The notes beneath the pieces are model-generated. The model ran no database searches, was not told the DNA's origin, and saw nothing but the letters and a program-made list of their open reading frames with translations. The position numbers and the translations under genes were made by a program. 64,000 bases of DNA. It comes from Xiheimicrobium sp052034585 (GTDB lineage Bacteria; Myxococcota; Myxococcia; Myxococcales; Myxococcaceae). Location: contig JBPOIJ010000057.1 in assembly GCA_052034585.1 (NCBI GenBank), positions 62,001 to 126,000 of the forward strand. The letters run 5' to 3'. Positions within the stretch are counted from its first letter, which is position 1. Each line of letters starts with the position of its first letter. Shown here one piece after another: positions 43,234-51,112 of the stretch.

Positions 43234-44289
43234 TCAGGCCGAGCGAACGAGGATCATCTCGGTGGTCGAGTAGGGCCGCCGGAGGCTCGCGGTCTCGACG
43301 AACCCGAAGCGTTGGTACAGCGACTGCGCGTCACGCGTTCCCAGCCGGACTCGGGCGCAGCGTCGGACCGCCGGGTGGTCGAGCAGCAACCGCATGAGCG
43401 CCTGCCCGACGCCACGCCCTCGCCACGCGTTCCGAACGACGACGTCGTAGACCCAGGCGTACTTGGCGCAGTCGCTGAGGGCGCGCGCGCTCCCGACGAC
43501 GAGCCCGGTCGAGTCCACCGCGCCGACCCAGGCGGCGCTGCCGAGGTGCGAGGCCGCGAGCTCCTCCTTCGTGAAGACGTCGTTCCAGTATTCGCCGGCG
43601 AGGAGGTCGACGACCTGCGAGAGGTGCTCCCGGCCCATCGCGCAGACGAGCCGCACGCCGGCTGGCGCGTCGAGGAACGGCGGGGTGCCGGTGGTGGGGT
43701 TCGCGTCGCGCACGAGCTCGATGGCGCGCGCGTCACCGGGCTCCCCTCGCTCCCAGAGCTGCTCGAGGAGCCGCTGCCGTACTTCGTCGCTCTTGTTCTG
43801 CGCGAGCTTCGCCTTGGCGGTCGCGGTGTCGAGCGGCATGCCAGCGATGAGGAGGCCCTTCACTGCCGGCGCATAGAGCGCTCCCTGGGCGGTGATGGGC
43901 ACGTGGCCGCCCGCGGGCTGGAGCTTCTCCATCAACCGCTGGAGCACCCGCGCCTTCCGCTCCGGCGCCTCGAGGGCAGTGAGGGTGCCTCTCGCCTGAG
44001 CAGCGCGAAACAGGGTGGTGGCCGGGCAGGCGCGCTCGGCGTCGAAGAAGGTGCTGGGCAACCGCGTCACCGTCTCCTCCACCGAGACCACCACCGGGCG
44101 TCCGAGGAGCGAGGTCTTCTCGCCCGCGGGCGCGCCGTGAAAGCAGACCCACCCGTCGTCCACCACGCCGTGCACCGTCTTGAGCACGAGCGTGCCGTCT
44201 TCGTCCGTCCCTGCGACCTGCATCACCGCCGCCTCGTCGAAGAGGGCGAGCGCCAGGGCGTGACTGCCTTCGTATTCGCGTCGTCGCAT
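43234..44289 (-). CDS. bifunctional PNPOx-like / GNAT acetyltransferase fusion
   Basis: A 351-residue fusion. The start at 44289 (MRRREYEGSHALALALFDEA) is chosen because the alternative at 44322 lies inside the operator. Residues 1-200 are a pyridoxamine-phosphate-oxidase-like split barrel (DGWVCFHGAPAGEKTSLLG, VVVSVEETVTRLPSTFFDAE), probably flavin-binding. Residues of about 210-351 are a GNAT acetyltransferase (VVRNAWRGRGVGQALMRLLL is the acetyl-CoA-binding motif A). Such fusions are known in Gram-negative bacteria. It is divergent from the MocR gene and shares the 47-bp element at 44310-44356, so MocR control is likely. Confidence 0.88.
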   Translation of the reverse strand: MRRREYEGSHALALALFDEAAVMQVAGTDEDGTLVLKTVHGVVDDGWVCFHGAPAGEKTSLLGRPVVVSVEETVTRLPSTFFDAERACPATTLFRAAQARGTLTALEAPERKARVLQRLMEKLQPAGGHVPITAQGALYAPAVKGLLIAGMPLDTATAKAKLAQNKSDEVRQRLLEQLWERGEPGDARAIELVRDANPTTGTPPFLDAPAGVRLVCAMGREHLSQVVDLLAGEYWNDVFTKEELAASHLGSAAWVGAVDSTGLVVGSARALSDCAKYAWVYDVVVRNAWRGRGVGQALMRLLLDHPAVRRCARVRLGTRDAQSLYQRFGFVETASLRRPYSTTEMILVRSA

Positions 44290-44309
44290 GGCGCGCACCG
44301 TGCCGAACG

Positions 44310-44356
44310 CATGGACCAGCAAACAGCTCCACTTTTCACATTTCTGCTAGTCCATG
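44310..44356. promoter_or_regulatory. predicted MocR operator in the divergent promoter region
   Basis: CATGGACCAG (44310-44319) and CTAGTCCATG (44347-44356) with a 27-bp spacer, lying exactly between the fusion gene and the MocR gene; the right arm even contains the MocR start codon at 44354. The same element with identical spacing occurs at 10205-10251. Confidence 0.7.
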
Positions 44357-45829
44357 CGCATGGCCACCTGGAAGCTCACCGTGCCGGCGCTCGCGGGCCC
44401 CGCCGACGCGCCCATCTACGTGCGGCTCGCCCAAGGCGTCGTCTCCGACATTCGTCGCGGCCGGCTCAGTCCTGGGCAGCGGCTCCCGGGAACGCGAGCG
44501 TGGGCCGAGGCGCTCCAGCTCAACCGCAACACCGTCGTCGCCGCCATCGCCGAGCTCGAGGCGCAGGGCTGGGTTCGCACCACCGCCACCCGCGGCACCT
44601 GGGTGCAGGAGTCGCTCCCCGTCGAGCCCGTCAGCGCCCCTCCTCGCGGCCTCCCCGCGCTCTCGGTGCCGCTCCCGCCGAGCCCGTCGTTCCTCAGCAC
44701 GCGGCCCTTCGAGCTGCCGCACGACCTCCTCCATCTCTCCGCCGGCACACCCGACCCTCGTCACTTCCCCGTCGAGCTGCTCGCGAGGACCTGGCGGCGG
44801 GTGGTGCGCAGGCGGGGACGCGACCTCCTCGAGTACGGAGACCCGGCCGGTCATCCCTCGCTGCGTCGCGCCCTCGCCACGATGGTGGCCGACGTGCGCG
44901 CGATTCCCGCGACGCCCGAGCAGGTGGTGGTGACCCGCGGCAGCCAGATGGCGCTCGACCTGGTGGCCCGCGCCGTGGTGTCGCCAGGAGAGACCGTCGC
45001 CATCGAGGCGCTCGGCTACCGCCCGGCCTGGGAGTCCTTTCGCCTGCTCGGCGCCCAGCTCGCCCCGCTGCCCGTCGATGACGAAGGGCTCGACGTCGAC
45101 GCGCTTGGACGACTCGCCGCCAAACGAAAGCTCCGCGCCGTCTACGTCACCCCGCATCACCAGTACCCGACGACCGTCACCATGTCGGCTGCGCGCCGCC
45201 TCGCCCTGCTCGCGCTCGCCAAGCGCCACCGGTTCCTCATCATCGAAGACGACTACGACCACGAGTTTCACTTCGAGGGGCGCCCGGTGCTTCCACTGCT
45301 CGCGCGAGACGAGGCGGGGGTGGTGGCCAGCATCGGAACGCTCTCGAAGGTGCTCGCGCCAGGGCTGCGGCTCGGCTTCGTGGTGGGCCCGACGGCTCTC
45401 ATCGACCGCATCGCCCGGCTCCGCGCAGTGATGGACCGACAGGGCGACCACCCGATGGAGGCCACCATCGCCGACCTGCTCGAAGACGGAGAGCTGCAGC
45501 GCCACGTGCGGAAGATGCGGGTGCTGTACCAGGCGCGCCGCGACGTGCTGGTGAAGCTGCTGCGCGCCCGCCTCGGCCAGGTGCTCGACTTCCAGGTGCC
45601 GTCGGGCGGCATCTCGCTCTGGGCGAAGGTGACGAAGCCCATCGCGCTCGACGCCTGGCGCGAGCGCGCGCTCGCCAAGGGCGTGGTGGTGAGCCCCGGC
45701 GCCCGCTACCGCTACGACGGCAACGAGCCGGGGGCGATGCGGTTGGTGTTCGCGCGCTTCAACGAGGCGGAGCTGCACCGCGCGGTCGAGGTGCTGCGGA
45801 GCACGCTGCCCAGCCGAGCGGAGCCGTGA
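44354..45829 (+). CDS. MocR-type transcriptional regulator with aminotransferase domain
   Basis: A 491-residue regulator. The N-terminal GntR-type winged helix (about 12-85; VVSDIRRGRLSPGQRLPGTR, LNRNTVVAAIAELEAQGW) joins a fold-type I aminotransferase domain. The PLP-binding Lys332 is in IGTLSKVLAPGLRLG, and EDDYDHEF at 298-305 is the cofactor-binding region. MocR regulators sense PLP, its vitamers or aminated ligands. The first ATG (44354) is inside the operator arm; a start at 44360 is equally possible. It should autoregulate and control the divergent fusion gene and, by the shared element, the PhzF-like gene. Confidence 0.92.
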   Translation: MRMATWKLTVPALAGPADAPIYVRLAQGVVSDIRRGRLSPGQRLPGTRAWAEALQLNRNTVVAAIAELEAQGWVRTTATRGTWVQESLPVEPVSAPPRGLPALSVPLPPSPSFLSTRPFELPHDLLHLSAGTPDPRHFPVELLARTWRRVVRRRGRDLLEYGDPAGHPSLRRALATMVADVRAIPATPEQVVVTRGSQMALDLVARAVVSPGETVAIEALGYRPAWESFRLLGAQLAPLPVDDEGLDVDALGRLAAKRKLRAVYVTPHHQYPTTVTMSAARRLALLALAKRHRFLIIEDDYDHEFHFEGRPVLPLLARDEAGVVASIGTLSKVLAPGLRLGFVVGPTALIDRIARLRAVMDRQGDHPMEATIADLLEDGELQRHVRKMRVLYQARRDVLVKLLRARLGQVLDFQVPSGGISLWAKVTKPIALDAWRERALAKGVVVSPGARYRYDGNEPGAMRLVFARFNEAELHRAVEVLRSTLPSRAEP

Positions 45830-45919
45830 CGTCACCGTCTGGCGGAACGGCCGACTGACCCGCGAGTCCGGTGCGCCGAGCGACTGGCGAGCCAGCGCGA
45901 CTCGTGATGAGACAGGCGC

Positions 45920-46372
45920 ATGGTGAAGGTCGGAGAGCTCGCGCCGGACTTCGACGCGCTCGACTGCAGAGGAGACCGGTTCCAGCTGTCGTCCTTCCGG
46001 GGCCAGCGCCGAGTGGTGCTCTTCTTCTTCCCCAAGGCCTTCACCCCGGCCTGCACCGCCGAGGTGCGCGACTTTCGCGACCACTACGAGCGCATCACCA
46101 CCCTCAACGCCGAGCTGGTGGGCATCTCGGTGGACAAGTCGGAGCGCAACTGCCGCTTCGCCACCGAAGAGAACCTGCAGTTCCGCCTCATCGGTGACGA
46201 GTCGCGCGTCATCTCCGAGAAGTTCGGGGTGGTGTGGCCGATTCTCCGCGTCGACCGCCGCGCCACCTTCCTCATCGGCCTCGACGGTCGGGTCGCCGAC
46301 ATCTTCCACCACGAGGTGCAGGTGCACCGGCACCTCACCGACGTGCTCGAGCGGCTCGCCGCCACCCGGTGA
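45920..46372 (+). CDS. peroxiredoxin (AhpC/TSA, BCP-like)
   Basis: A 150-residue thiol peroxidase starting MVKVGELAPDFDALDCRGDR. The peroxidatic Cys45 is in FTPACTAEVRDF, and Arg/Thr of the catalytic site are present (KAFTPAC and later RRATFLIGLDGRV). Two other cysteines, 16 and 78, occur; neither is at the standard resolving position, so it may be a one-Cys enzyme using glutathione-like or thioredoxin-type reductants. It lies 90 bp after the MocR gene. Confidence 0.93.
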   Translation: MVKVGELAPDFDALDCRGDRFQLSSFRGQRRVVLFFFPKAFTPACTAEVRDFRDHYERITTLNAELVGISVDKSERNCRFATEENLQFRLIGDESRVISEKFGVVWPILRVDRRATFLIGLDGRVADIFHHEVQVHRHLTDVLERLAATR

Positions 46373-46480
46373 AGCGCCGCGGGGAAGGCGGCACCGCGTC
46401 GTGAACCGAGGGCGACTCCACCGCTCAGGTGATTCCGGCGTGCGCCTCGCTCCCTGGCGACGCCTTGAGGCTGCTGAACC

Positions 46481-46498
46481 GGCTCGAATCGACCGAGC
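46481..46498. other. small inverted repeat after the peroxiredoxin
   Basis: GCTCG (46482-46486) and CGAGC (46494-46498) around a 7-nt loop, in the gap between the convergent peroxiredoxin and coiled-coil genes. It contains TCGAATCGACCGA, a 13-mer that recurs at 59107-59119. Confidence 0.3.
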
Positions 46499-46504
46499 TT
46501 GGGT

Positions 46505-47950
46505 CTAGGAGCGGAGCGCCTCGAGCTGGCGCCGCGCCTCGTCGCGTTGGTCGAGCAGCACCAGCATCTCGCGGTGCAGCTGCTCGTACTGCCGGTTGGT
46601 GTGGTGCCACTCCTCGGTCGCGTGGGAGAGGTCCTTCTCGAGCTGGGAGATCTGCCCTTGCAGCGAGGCGATGGAGCCCTGCAACGCCTCCCGCTCCTGC
46701 GCGATGGCCTGGGCGTGCTCCGCCTCGAGCGCGTTCACCTTCGCCGCGTGGCTGTTGGCGGTTTCGGTCTCCCGCGCGCGACCGGCTTCGAGCTGCTGCT
46801 GCGCCTCACCGAGCTGCTGCTCGAGCTCGCGCGTCTTCTGCCGTGCCTCGAGCAGCCGCTGGGCGGTGTGCTGGTGCTTCTCCTTCTCCTTCGCGAGCAG
46901 GCCCTCGGCGTCGACCCGCTTGGCGTCGGCGGCGGCGATGGCGGCCTGCTGCTGCGGCTCGAGCTCGGCGAGCTTGGTCTGGAGCTTCTTGCGGTCGCTC
47001 TCGAGCCTCGCGAGCTCGACGTTCAGCTCGTCACGGCGGGTGCGAATGCCCGACAGCTCGTTCTCGAGCTGGCTCACCCGCGCGGTCTGCTCGGCCAGCT
47101 TGAGCATGGTGGCCTCGGCGTCGCTCGAGAGCTGGGCGTGCTTGGCGTCGAGCTCGCTCTTCGTCTGCTCGATTTCCCAGACCCGGGCCTTGGCGGTGGC
47201 GAGCTGGCCCTCGAGCTCGGCGGCGCGGGCGGCGGTCTCTCGAACGGCGGCGAGCTCGGCCTCGAGGGCGTCGAACTTGGCCATCACCTGGGTGCTGCGC
47301 TCCTTCTCGGCGGTGAGCTCGGCCTCGGCGGCGGCGAGGCGCTTCTCGGCCTCTTCGGCGGCGGCGAGCTGGGCGTCGATCGCCTCCTTCTGCATCTCGC
47401 CGGTGATCTCCAGCGCGGGCGTCTGGGCCGTCTTCGGGCGGGTGAGCTCCTTGAGGGCCTCGACCTCGGCCTCGAGCGCGTGCGCGCGCTGCTTGTGGTG
47501 CTTGGCGTCGGCCTCGGCTTCGGAGAGGGCCTGGTTGAGCGCCTGCACCCGCTTCTCCATCACCTCGGCGTCGAGCTTGGAGACGTTGGTGCTGTCCTCG
47601 GCCGGCTTGGCCTCGATGGGCGCGAGGGTGAGGTTCGGGTCGATGCGCAGGGGCGGCAGCATCGCGGTGCGCTCGCCCTTCGCGGCGAGGAGCATCTCGC
47701 GGGGAATCGCGGCGGTCACCGACTCGCGCGCGGCGTCTTGCAGCTGCTGCTGGGCCTTGCGCAGGGCCTGCTGGGCGTCGAGCAGCTGGCGCTCGAACTC
47801 ACGGGCCCGGGCGCGTTCCTGATCGAGCGACTTGCGGGCCTGCTCGTGCAGGTCGCGCTCGTCGGCGAGCTCCTGTTGGGTGGCCTTGAGCTCGCGCGCC
47901 GCCGTCTTCAGCAGCTCGTGGAGCTTGGCGTTGTCAGGGGCGCGCGGCAT
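46505..47950 (-). CDS. long coiled-coil protein
   Basis: A 481-residue protein made almost wholly of heptad-rich helix (ARELKATQQELADERDLHEQ, LAAAEEAEKRLAAAEAELTA, EALQGSIASLQGQISQLEKD), interrupted only by a non-helical stretch around 95-115 (MLPPLRIDPNLTLAPIEAKP). There is no signal peptide or membrane span, so it is a cytoplasmic filament or scaffold. Similar proteins support motility, polarity or signalling complexes in myxobacteria. It is followed on the same strand, 68 bp away, by the AAA+ ATPase gene upstream of it, and the pair may be cotranscribed. Confidence 0.75.
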   Translation of the reverse strand: MPRAPDNAKLHELLKTAARELKATQQELADERDLHEQARKSLDQERARAREFERQLLDAQQALRKAQQQLQDAARESVTAAIPREMLLAAKGERTAMLPPLRIDPNLTLAPIEAKPAEDSTNVSKLDAEVMEKRVQALNQALSEAEADAKHHKQRAHALEAEVEALKELTRPKTAQTPALEITGEMQKEAIDAQLAAAEEAEKRLAAAEAELTAEKERSTQVMAKFDALEAELAAVRETAARAAELEGQLATAKARVWEIEQTKSELDAKHAQLSSDAEATMLKLAEQTARVSQLENELSGIRTRRDELNVELARLESDRKKLQTKLAELEPQQQAAIAAADAKRVDAEGLLAKEKEKHQHTAQRLLEARQKTRELEQQLGEAQQQLEAGRARETETANSHAAKVNALEAEHAQAIAQEREALQGSIASLQGQISQLEKDLSHATEEWHHTNRQYEQLHREMLVLLDQRDEARRQLEALRS

Positions 47951-48018
47951 TCCGTGCCCTCTCTAGCGCAGAACGGGCCGCCTGCCCCGAACTCAGCCGC
48001 GGTTCACCCGTCGTCTGC

Positions 48019-49551
48019 TCAGCCCTGCCTTCGCTTCTTGAACTTCACGAAGTAGTTGTTGATGGCGGCCTCGAGCAGCTCGCCCGAGAGGTGGGGAATC
48101 TCGCCGCGGTAGTTGGCGATGTCGATGACCTGGTCGACGAGGTCGCGCGGGTGGCAGGCCGCGAAGGTGCGGTTGTGCGGCTTGTAGTGAGCCTCGATCA
48201 ACCAGTCGATCATCTCGGCGTCGTAGGCGATGCCGCGCTTCTGACAGACGCCTTCCCAGATGTGGTGGAACTGGTCTTCGTCGGGCGGCTTGACCTCGAG
48301 CTTGTAGCGAACGCGGCGCAGAAAGGCGTCGTCGACGAGGTCGGCCGGGTCGAGGTTGGTGGAGAAGGCGACGAAGACGTTGAACGGCACCTGCAGCTTC
48401 TTGCCGGTGTGCAGGGTGAGGAAGTCGACCTCGCTCTCGAGGGGAACGATCCACCGGTTGAGCAGGTCGATGGGGCTCACCTTCTGCCGGCCGAAGTCGT
48501 CGATGAGCAGCATGCCGTTGGTGGCTTTGAGCTGGAACGGCGCCTCGTAGAACTTCACGTCGGGCGAGTAGATGAGGTCGAGGGTCTCGAGGGTGAGCTC
48601 TCCGCCGACGACGACGAGCGGGCGGCGGCAGCGCACCCAGCGCCCATCGTTGGCGGGCGCCGACGGATCATCGGGCGCGGGCTTGTGGAGGGTCGAGTCG
48701 AAGAGGCGAATGATGAAGTCGTCGACGAGGAGCGCGTGCGGCACCCAGATGTCGCCGTCGTAGCACTCGACGAGGGCCTGACAGAGCGCGGTCTTGCCGT
48801 TGCCAGGAGGCCCGTAGAAGAAGACCGCCTTGCCCGAGTTGATGGCGGGGCCGAGGCCGTCGAAGACGTAGTCCTTCACCACCAGGTCGCCGAAGTGCTG
48901 CTCCATCTTCGCGCGGTTGACCCGCATGCCGCGCACCGTCTGCACGTTCACCGCCTCGAACCAGTCCTCGAGGCGCACCGGCGCGGGGCCGTTGTAGCGA
49001 TTGCGGTCGAGGATCTGCCTGATCAGATCGGTCGCGAAGGTGGTGAGGGTGTAGATCATCCCCGCCTTGCCGACGCCCATGCCGGCGCCGCCCTTCAAGT
49101 CGATGTACTTCTGCTTGCGCAGGCCCTCGATGATCTCGTCGACGATGACCTGCGGCAGCTTGATGCGCCCGGCGATGTCGGAGCCACGCAGCTCGCCGGC
49201 GAAGAAGAGCGCCTTGAGCACCAGCTCTTCCACCATGGTGTTCGACAGGCCCGTCTCGAGCATCGAGCGCGGCTGCGGAGGAAAGAAGCGGGTCTGCTGC
49301 GCTTGCCGGCGAGTGGTGGCCGAGGGCCCCTTGGACGACGGGGCGGCGGGCCGGGCAGGAGAGGCCTCGCGCGCCGGCTGGGGACCACCACCGGACCACC
49401 CTTGCGAGCCCATGCCGGTGCCACGTCGCGCCGGAATGCCCTGGGTCACCGAGGGGCGCGGCCCAGACGAAGGAGAGGACGGACGAGGGCGGGCGTCGTC
49501 ACCGTCGTCTTGCGATTGCGAGCCGCCGGAGAAGGTTGAATCGCGAGGCAT
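48019..49551 (-). CDS. AAA+ ATPase with long disordered N-terminus
   Basis: A 510-residue protein from the ATG at 49551. Residues 1-90 are a low-complexity Pro/Ser/Gly/Arg segment (DDGDDARPRPSSPSSGPRP). The core starts with a helical domain at about 95-180 and then an AAA+ module: Walker A GPPGNGKT (247-254), Walker B MLLIDDFG, and a sensor/arginine region FLRRVRYKLEVKPPDEDQFH. It resembles MoxR/ClpX-like AAA proteins, but no clear family name applies. The N-terminal tail suggests interaction with a scaffold, plausibly the adjacent coiled-coil protein. Confidence 0.8.
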   Translation of the reverse strand: MPRDSTFSGGSQSQDDGDDARPRPSSPSSGPRPSVTQGIPARRGTGMGSQGWSGGGPQPAREASPARPAAPSSKGPSATTRRQAQQTRFFPPQPRSMLETGLSNTMVEELVLKALFFAGELRGSDIAGRIKLPQVIVDEIIEGLRKQKYIDLKGGAGMGVGKAGMIYTLTTFATDLIRQILDRNRYNGPAPVRLEDWFEAVNVQTVRGMRVNRAKMEQHFGDLVVKDYVFDGLGPAINSGKAVFFYGPPGNGKTALCQALVECYDGDIWVPHALLVDDFIIRLFDSTLHKPAPDDPSAPANDGRWVRCRRPLVVVGGELTLETLDLIYSPDVKFYEAPFQLKATNGMLLIDDFGRQKVSPIDLLNRWIVPLESEVDFLTLHTGKKLQVPFNVFVAFSTNLDPADLVDDAFLRRVRYKLEVKPPDEDQFHHIWEGVCQKRGIAYDAEMIDWLIEAHYKPHNRTFAACHPRDLVDQVIDIANYRGEIPHLSGELLEAAINNYFVKFKKRRQG

Positions 49552-49614
49552 GCCGCGGAGCGTAGCCCATTCTCTCATTCACTCGAGACGATCTCCGCGG
49601 CCTCGCCTGCCCGC

Positions 49615-50457
49615 TCAGTCCTTCTTCAGCTCGGTGCGCACGTCCCACAGCTCGGGGAAGAAGGTGAGCTCGAGCGCCTTCTGGAGAAAGGTGACGCCCG
49701 ACGAGCCACCGGTGCCCTGCTTGTGCCCGATGATTCGGTGCACCGTCTTCATGTGACGGAAGCGCCAGAGCTGGAAGCGCTCCTCGACGTCGACCAGCTT
49801 CTCGGCCATCTCGTAGGCCGCCCAGTGCTTCTCGGGCTGCTCGTAGACGGTGCGGAAGAGCTGCATCACCGCGTCGCTCTTTCGATAGGGCTGGGTGAAG
49901 TCGCGGGAGAGCCGATCCTCCGGCACGGCGTAGCCCTTGCGCGCGAGGTAGCGGAGGAACTCGTCGTACAGGCTCGGCTGCTCGAGGCGCTTGCTCAAGA
50001 AGGCGTGCACCTCGGCGTCGGCGCGATGCGGGAGGATGAGGTTCGCGTCCTTGTTGCCCAACATGAACTCGAGCGCGCGGTACTGGTACGACTGAAAGCC
50101 CGAGGAGCGGCCGAGCGCATCTCTGAACTGGAGATATTCGCTGGGCGTCATCGTCTCGAGCACCGCCCACTGTTCGAACAGCATGCGTTGAATGTGGGCG
50201 ACGCGAGCGAAGATCTTGAACGTCGCGGGCAGCTCGTCTCGTTTGACGAAGGCGAGGGCGGCGTCGAGCTCGTGGAGCATCAACTTCATCCACAGCTCGC
50301 TGGTCTGGTGCTGAATGATGAACAACATCTCGTCGTGCACCGGCGAGCGCGGCGTCTGCGAATGGAGCAAGCGGTCGAGCTGCAGATAGCCGCCGTAGGT
50401 CTCCTGCCGGGACAGGTCGACGTGAATGGACTTCTCGAGCTCGCGGGAGTTGTTCAT
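49615..50457 (-). CDS. kynA: tryptophan 2,3-dioxygenase
   Basis: A 280-residue haem dioxygenase opening the kynurenine pathway by oxidising L-tryptophan. The ATG at 50457 has a GAGGAAGG ribosome site 8 nt upstream; an in-frame GTG at 50466 is rejected. Diagnostic stretches are VHDEMLFIIQHQTSELWMKL, SGFQSYQYRALEFMLGNKD and FRHMKTVHRIIGHKQGTGGS, the last holding the haem-ligand His. Length matches the family. No other kynurenine genes (kynureninase, formamidase) are next to it in this window. Confidence 0.95.
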   Translation of the reverse strand: MNNSRELEKSIHVDLSRQETYGGYLQLDRLLHSQTPRSPVHDEMLFIIQHQTSELWMKLMLHELDAALAFVKRDELPATFKIFARVAHIQRMLFEQWAVLETMTPSEYLQFRDALGRSSGFQSYQYRALEFMLGNKDANLILPHRADAEVHAFLSKRLEQPSLYDEFLRYLARKGYAVPEDRLSRDFTQPYRKSDAVMQLFRTVYEQPEKHWAAYEMAEKLVDVEERFQLWRFRHMKTVHRIIGHKQGTGGSSGVTFLQKALELTFFPELWDVRTELKKD

Positions 50458-50504
50458 CTCAATCACCTTCCTCGGTCGGACGACGAAAACGACGAAAGCG
50501 GCCG

Positions 50505-50522
50505 CGCGGAGCTTCCTCCGCG
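50505..50522 (-). promoter_or_regulatory. leader hairpin before the tryptophan dioxygenase gene
   Basis: CGCGGAG (50505-50511) and CTCCGCG (50516-50522) form a perfect 7-bp stem with a 4-nt loop, 48 bp upstream of the kynA start. It could stabilise the leader or act in attenuation. Confidence 0.35.
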
Positions 50523-50568
50523 AACGACCGCCTCCGTAGTGCAGATGCCCGCCTGAATCGAGCGCGCG

Positions 50569-50587
50569 GTGAGCCGCTTGCGCTCAC
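50569..50587 (-). terminator. hairpin after the AT-hook gene
   Basis: GTGAGC (50569-50574) pairs with GCTCAC (50582-50587) around a 7-nt loop, just past the stop at 50598 on the minus strand. No T-run. Confidence 0.4.
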
Positions 50588-50597
50588 TCAACCGCGG

Positions 50598-51041
50598 TCA
50601 CTTCTTCTTGCGAGCCTCGGCGAGGGCCTTGGCGCCGGCGCGGCCGCGGGGCAGCTTGATGTTCTCGACCGACTGCGGCTTGGCGTGCTCGACCCAGTCC
50701 GAGGGGAGCCGCCCCGTCTTCGAGAGGTTGCGGAACTTCTGGTAGTGCGCGGGGCAGTAGCCCTTCGCGCGCGCGTTCTTCTTGCAACCGATGATGGCGC
50801 AGCGAGTCTCGCCGCCCGAGCCCGACCCGCGCGGGCGACCGGGGCCGCGCTTCGCCTTCGGGGCGCCCGCGAAGGACAGCTTCCGAGGACGGCCGGGCCC
50901 GCGCTTGATCGGCTGACCGAAGGCGGTCGCGAAGCGGTTGAGCACTTCTCCCTGCTCTTGCACGGCAGCCATCAACGGGGCGACGACGCGCTCGACTTCG
51001 GCCTGCACCATGCTGCGGAGAAGTTGATCGACTGAGGGCAT
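50598..51041 (-). CDS. AT-hook protein with Cys-His cluster
   Basis: A 147-residue basic protein. Residues of about 1-45 are helical (VEQLLRSMV-like start; VVAPLMAAVQEQGEVLNRFA). Two AT-hook motifs follow, KRGPGRPRK at about 46-54 and KRGPGRPRG at 64-72, which bind the minor groove of AT-rich DNA. Behind them is a Cys/His cluster CAIIGCKKNARAKGYCPAHY, consistent with a zinc-binding knuckle, and a basic C-terminus. It is probably an architectural DNA-binding protein. In this high-GC genome its targets would be rare AT-rich patches such as promoters. Confidence 0.8.
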   Translation of the reverse strand: MPSVDQLLRSMVQAEVERVVAPLMAAVQEQGEVLNRFATAFGQPIKRGPGRPRKLSFAGAPKAKRGPGRPRGSGSGGETRCAIIGCKKNARAKGYCPAHYQKFRNLSKTGRLPSDWVEHAKPQSVENIKLPRGRAGAKALAEARKKK

Positions 51042-51112
51042 TGCGACTCCAAGAAAGAGGATGGGTACGAATCGACCCGGGCCGTGTACCTGAAATGCGC
51101 AATGCGTGACAT

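Noticed and set aside
42796..45081. A long plus-strand frame across the PNPOx-GNAT and MocR genes
   Set aside because: It runs antisense to the fusion and out of frame with MocR, both of which have clear domains and an operator between them.
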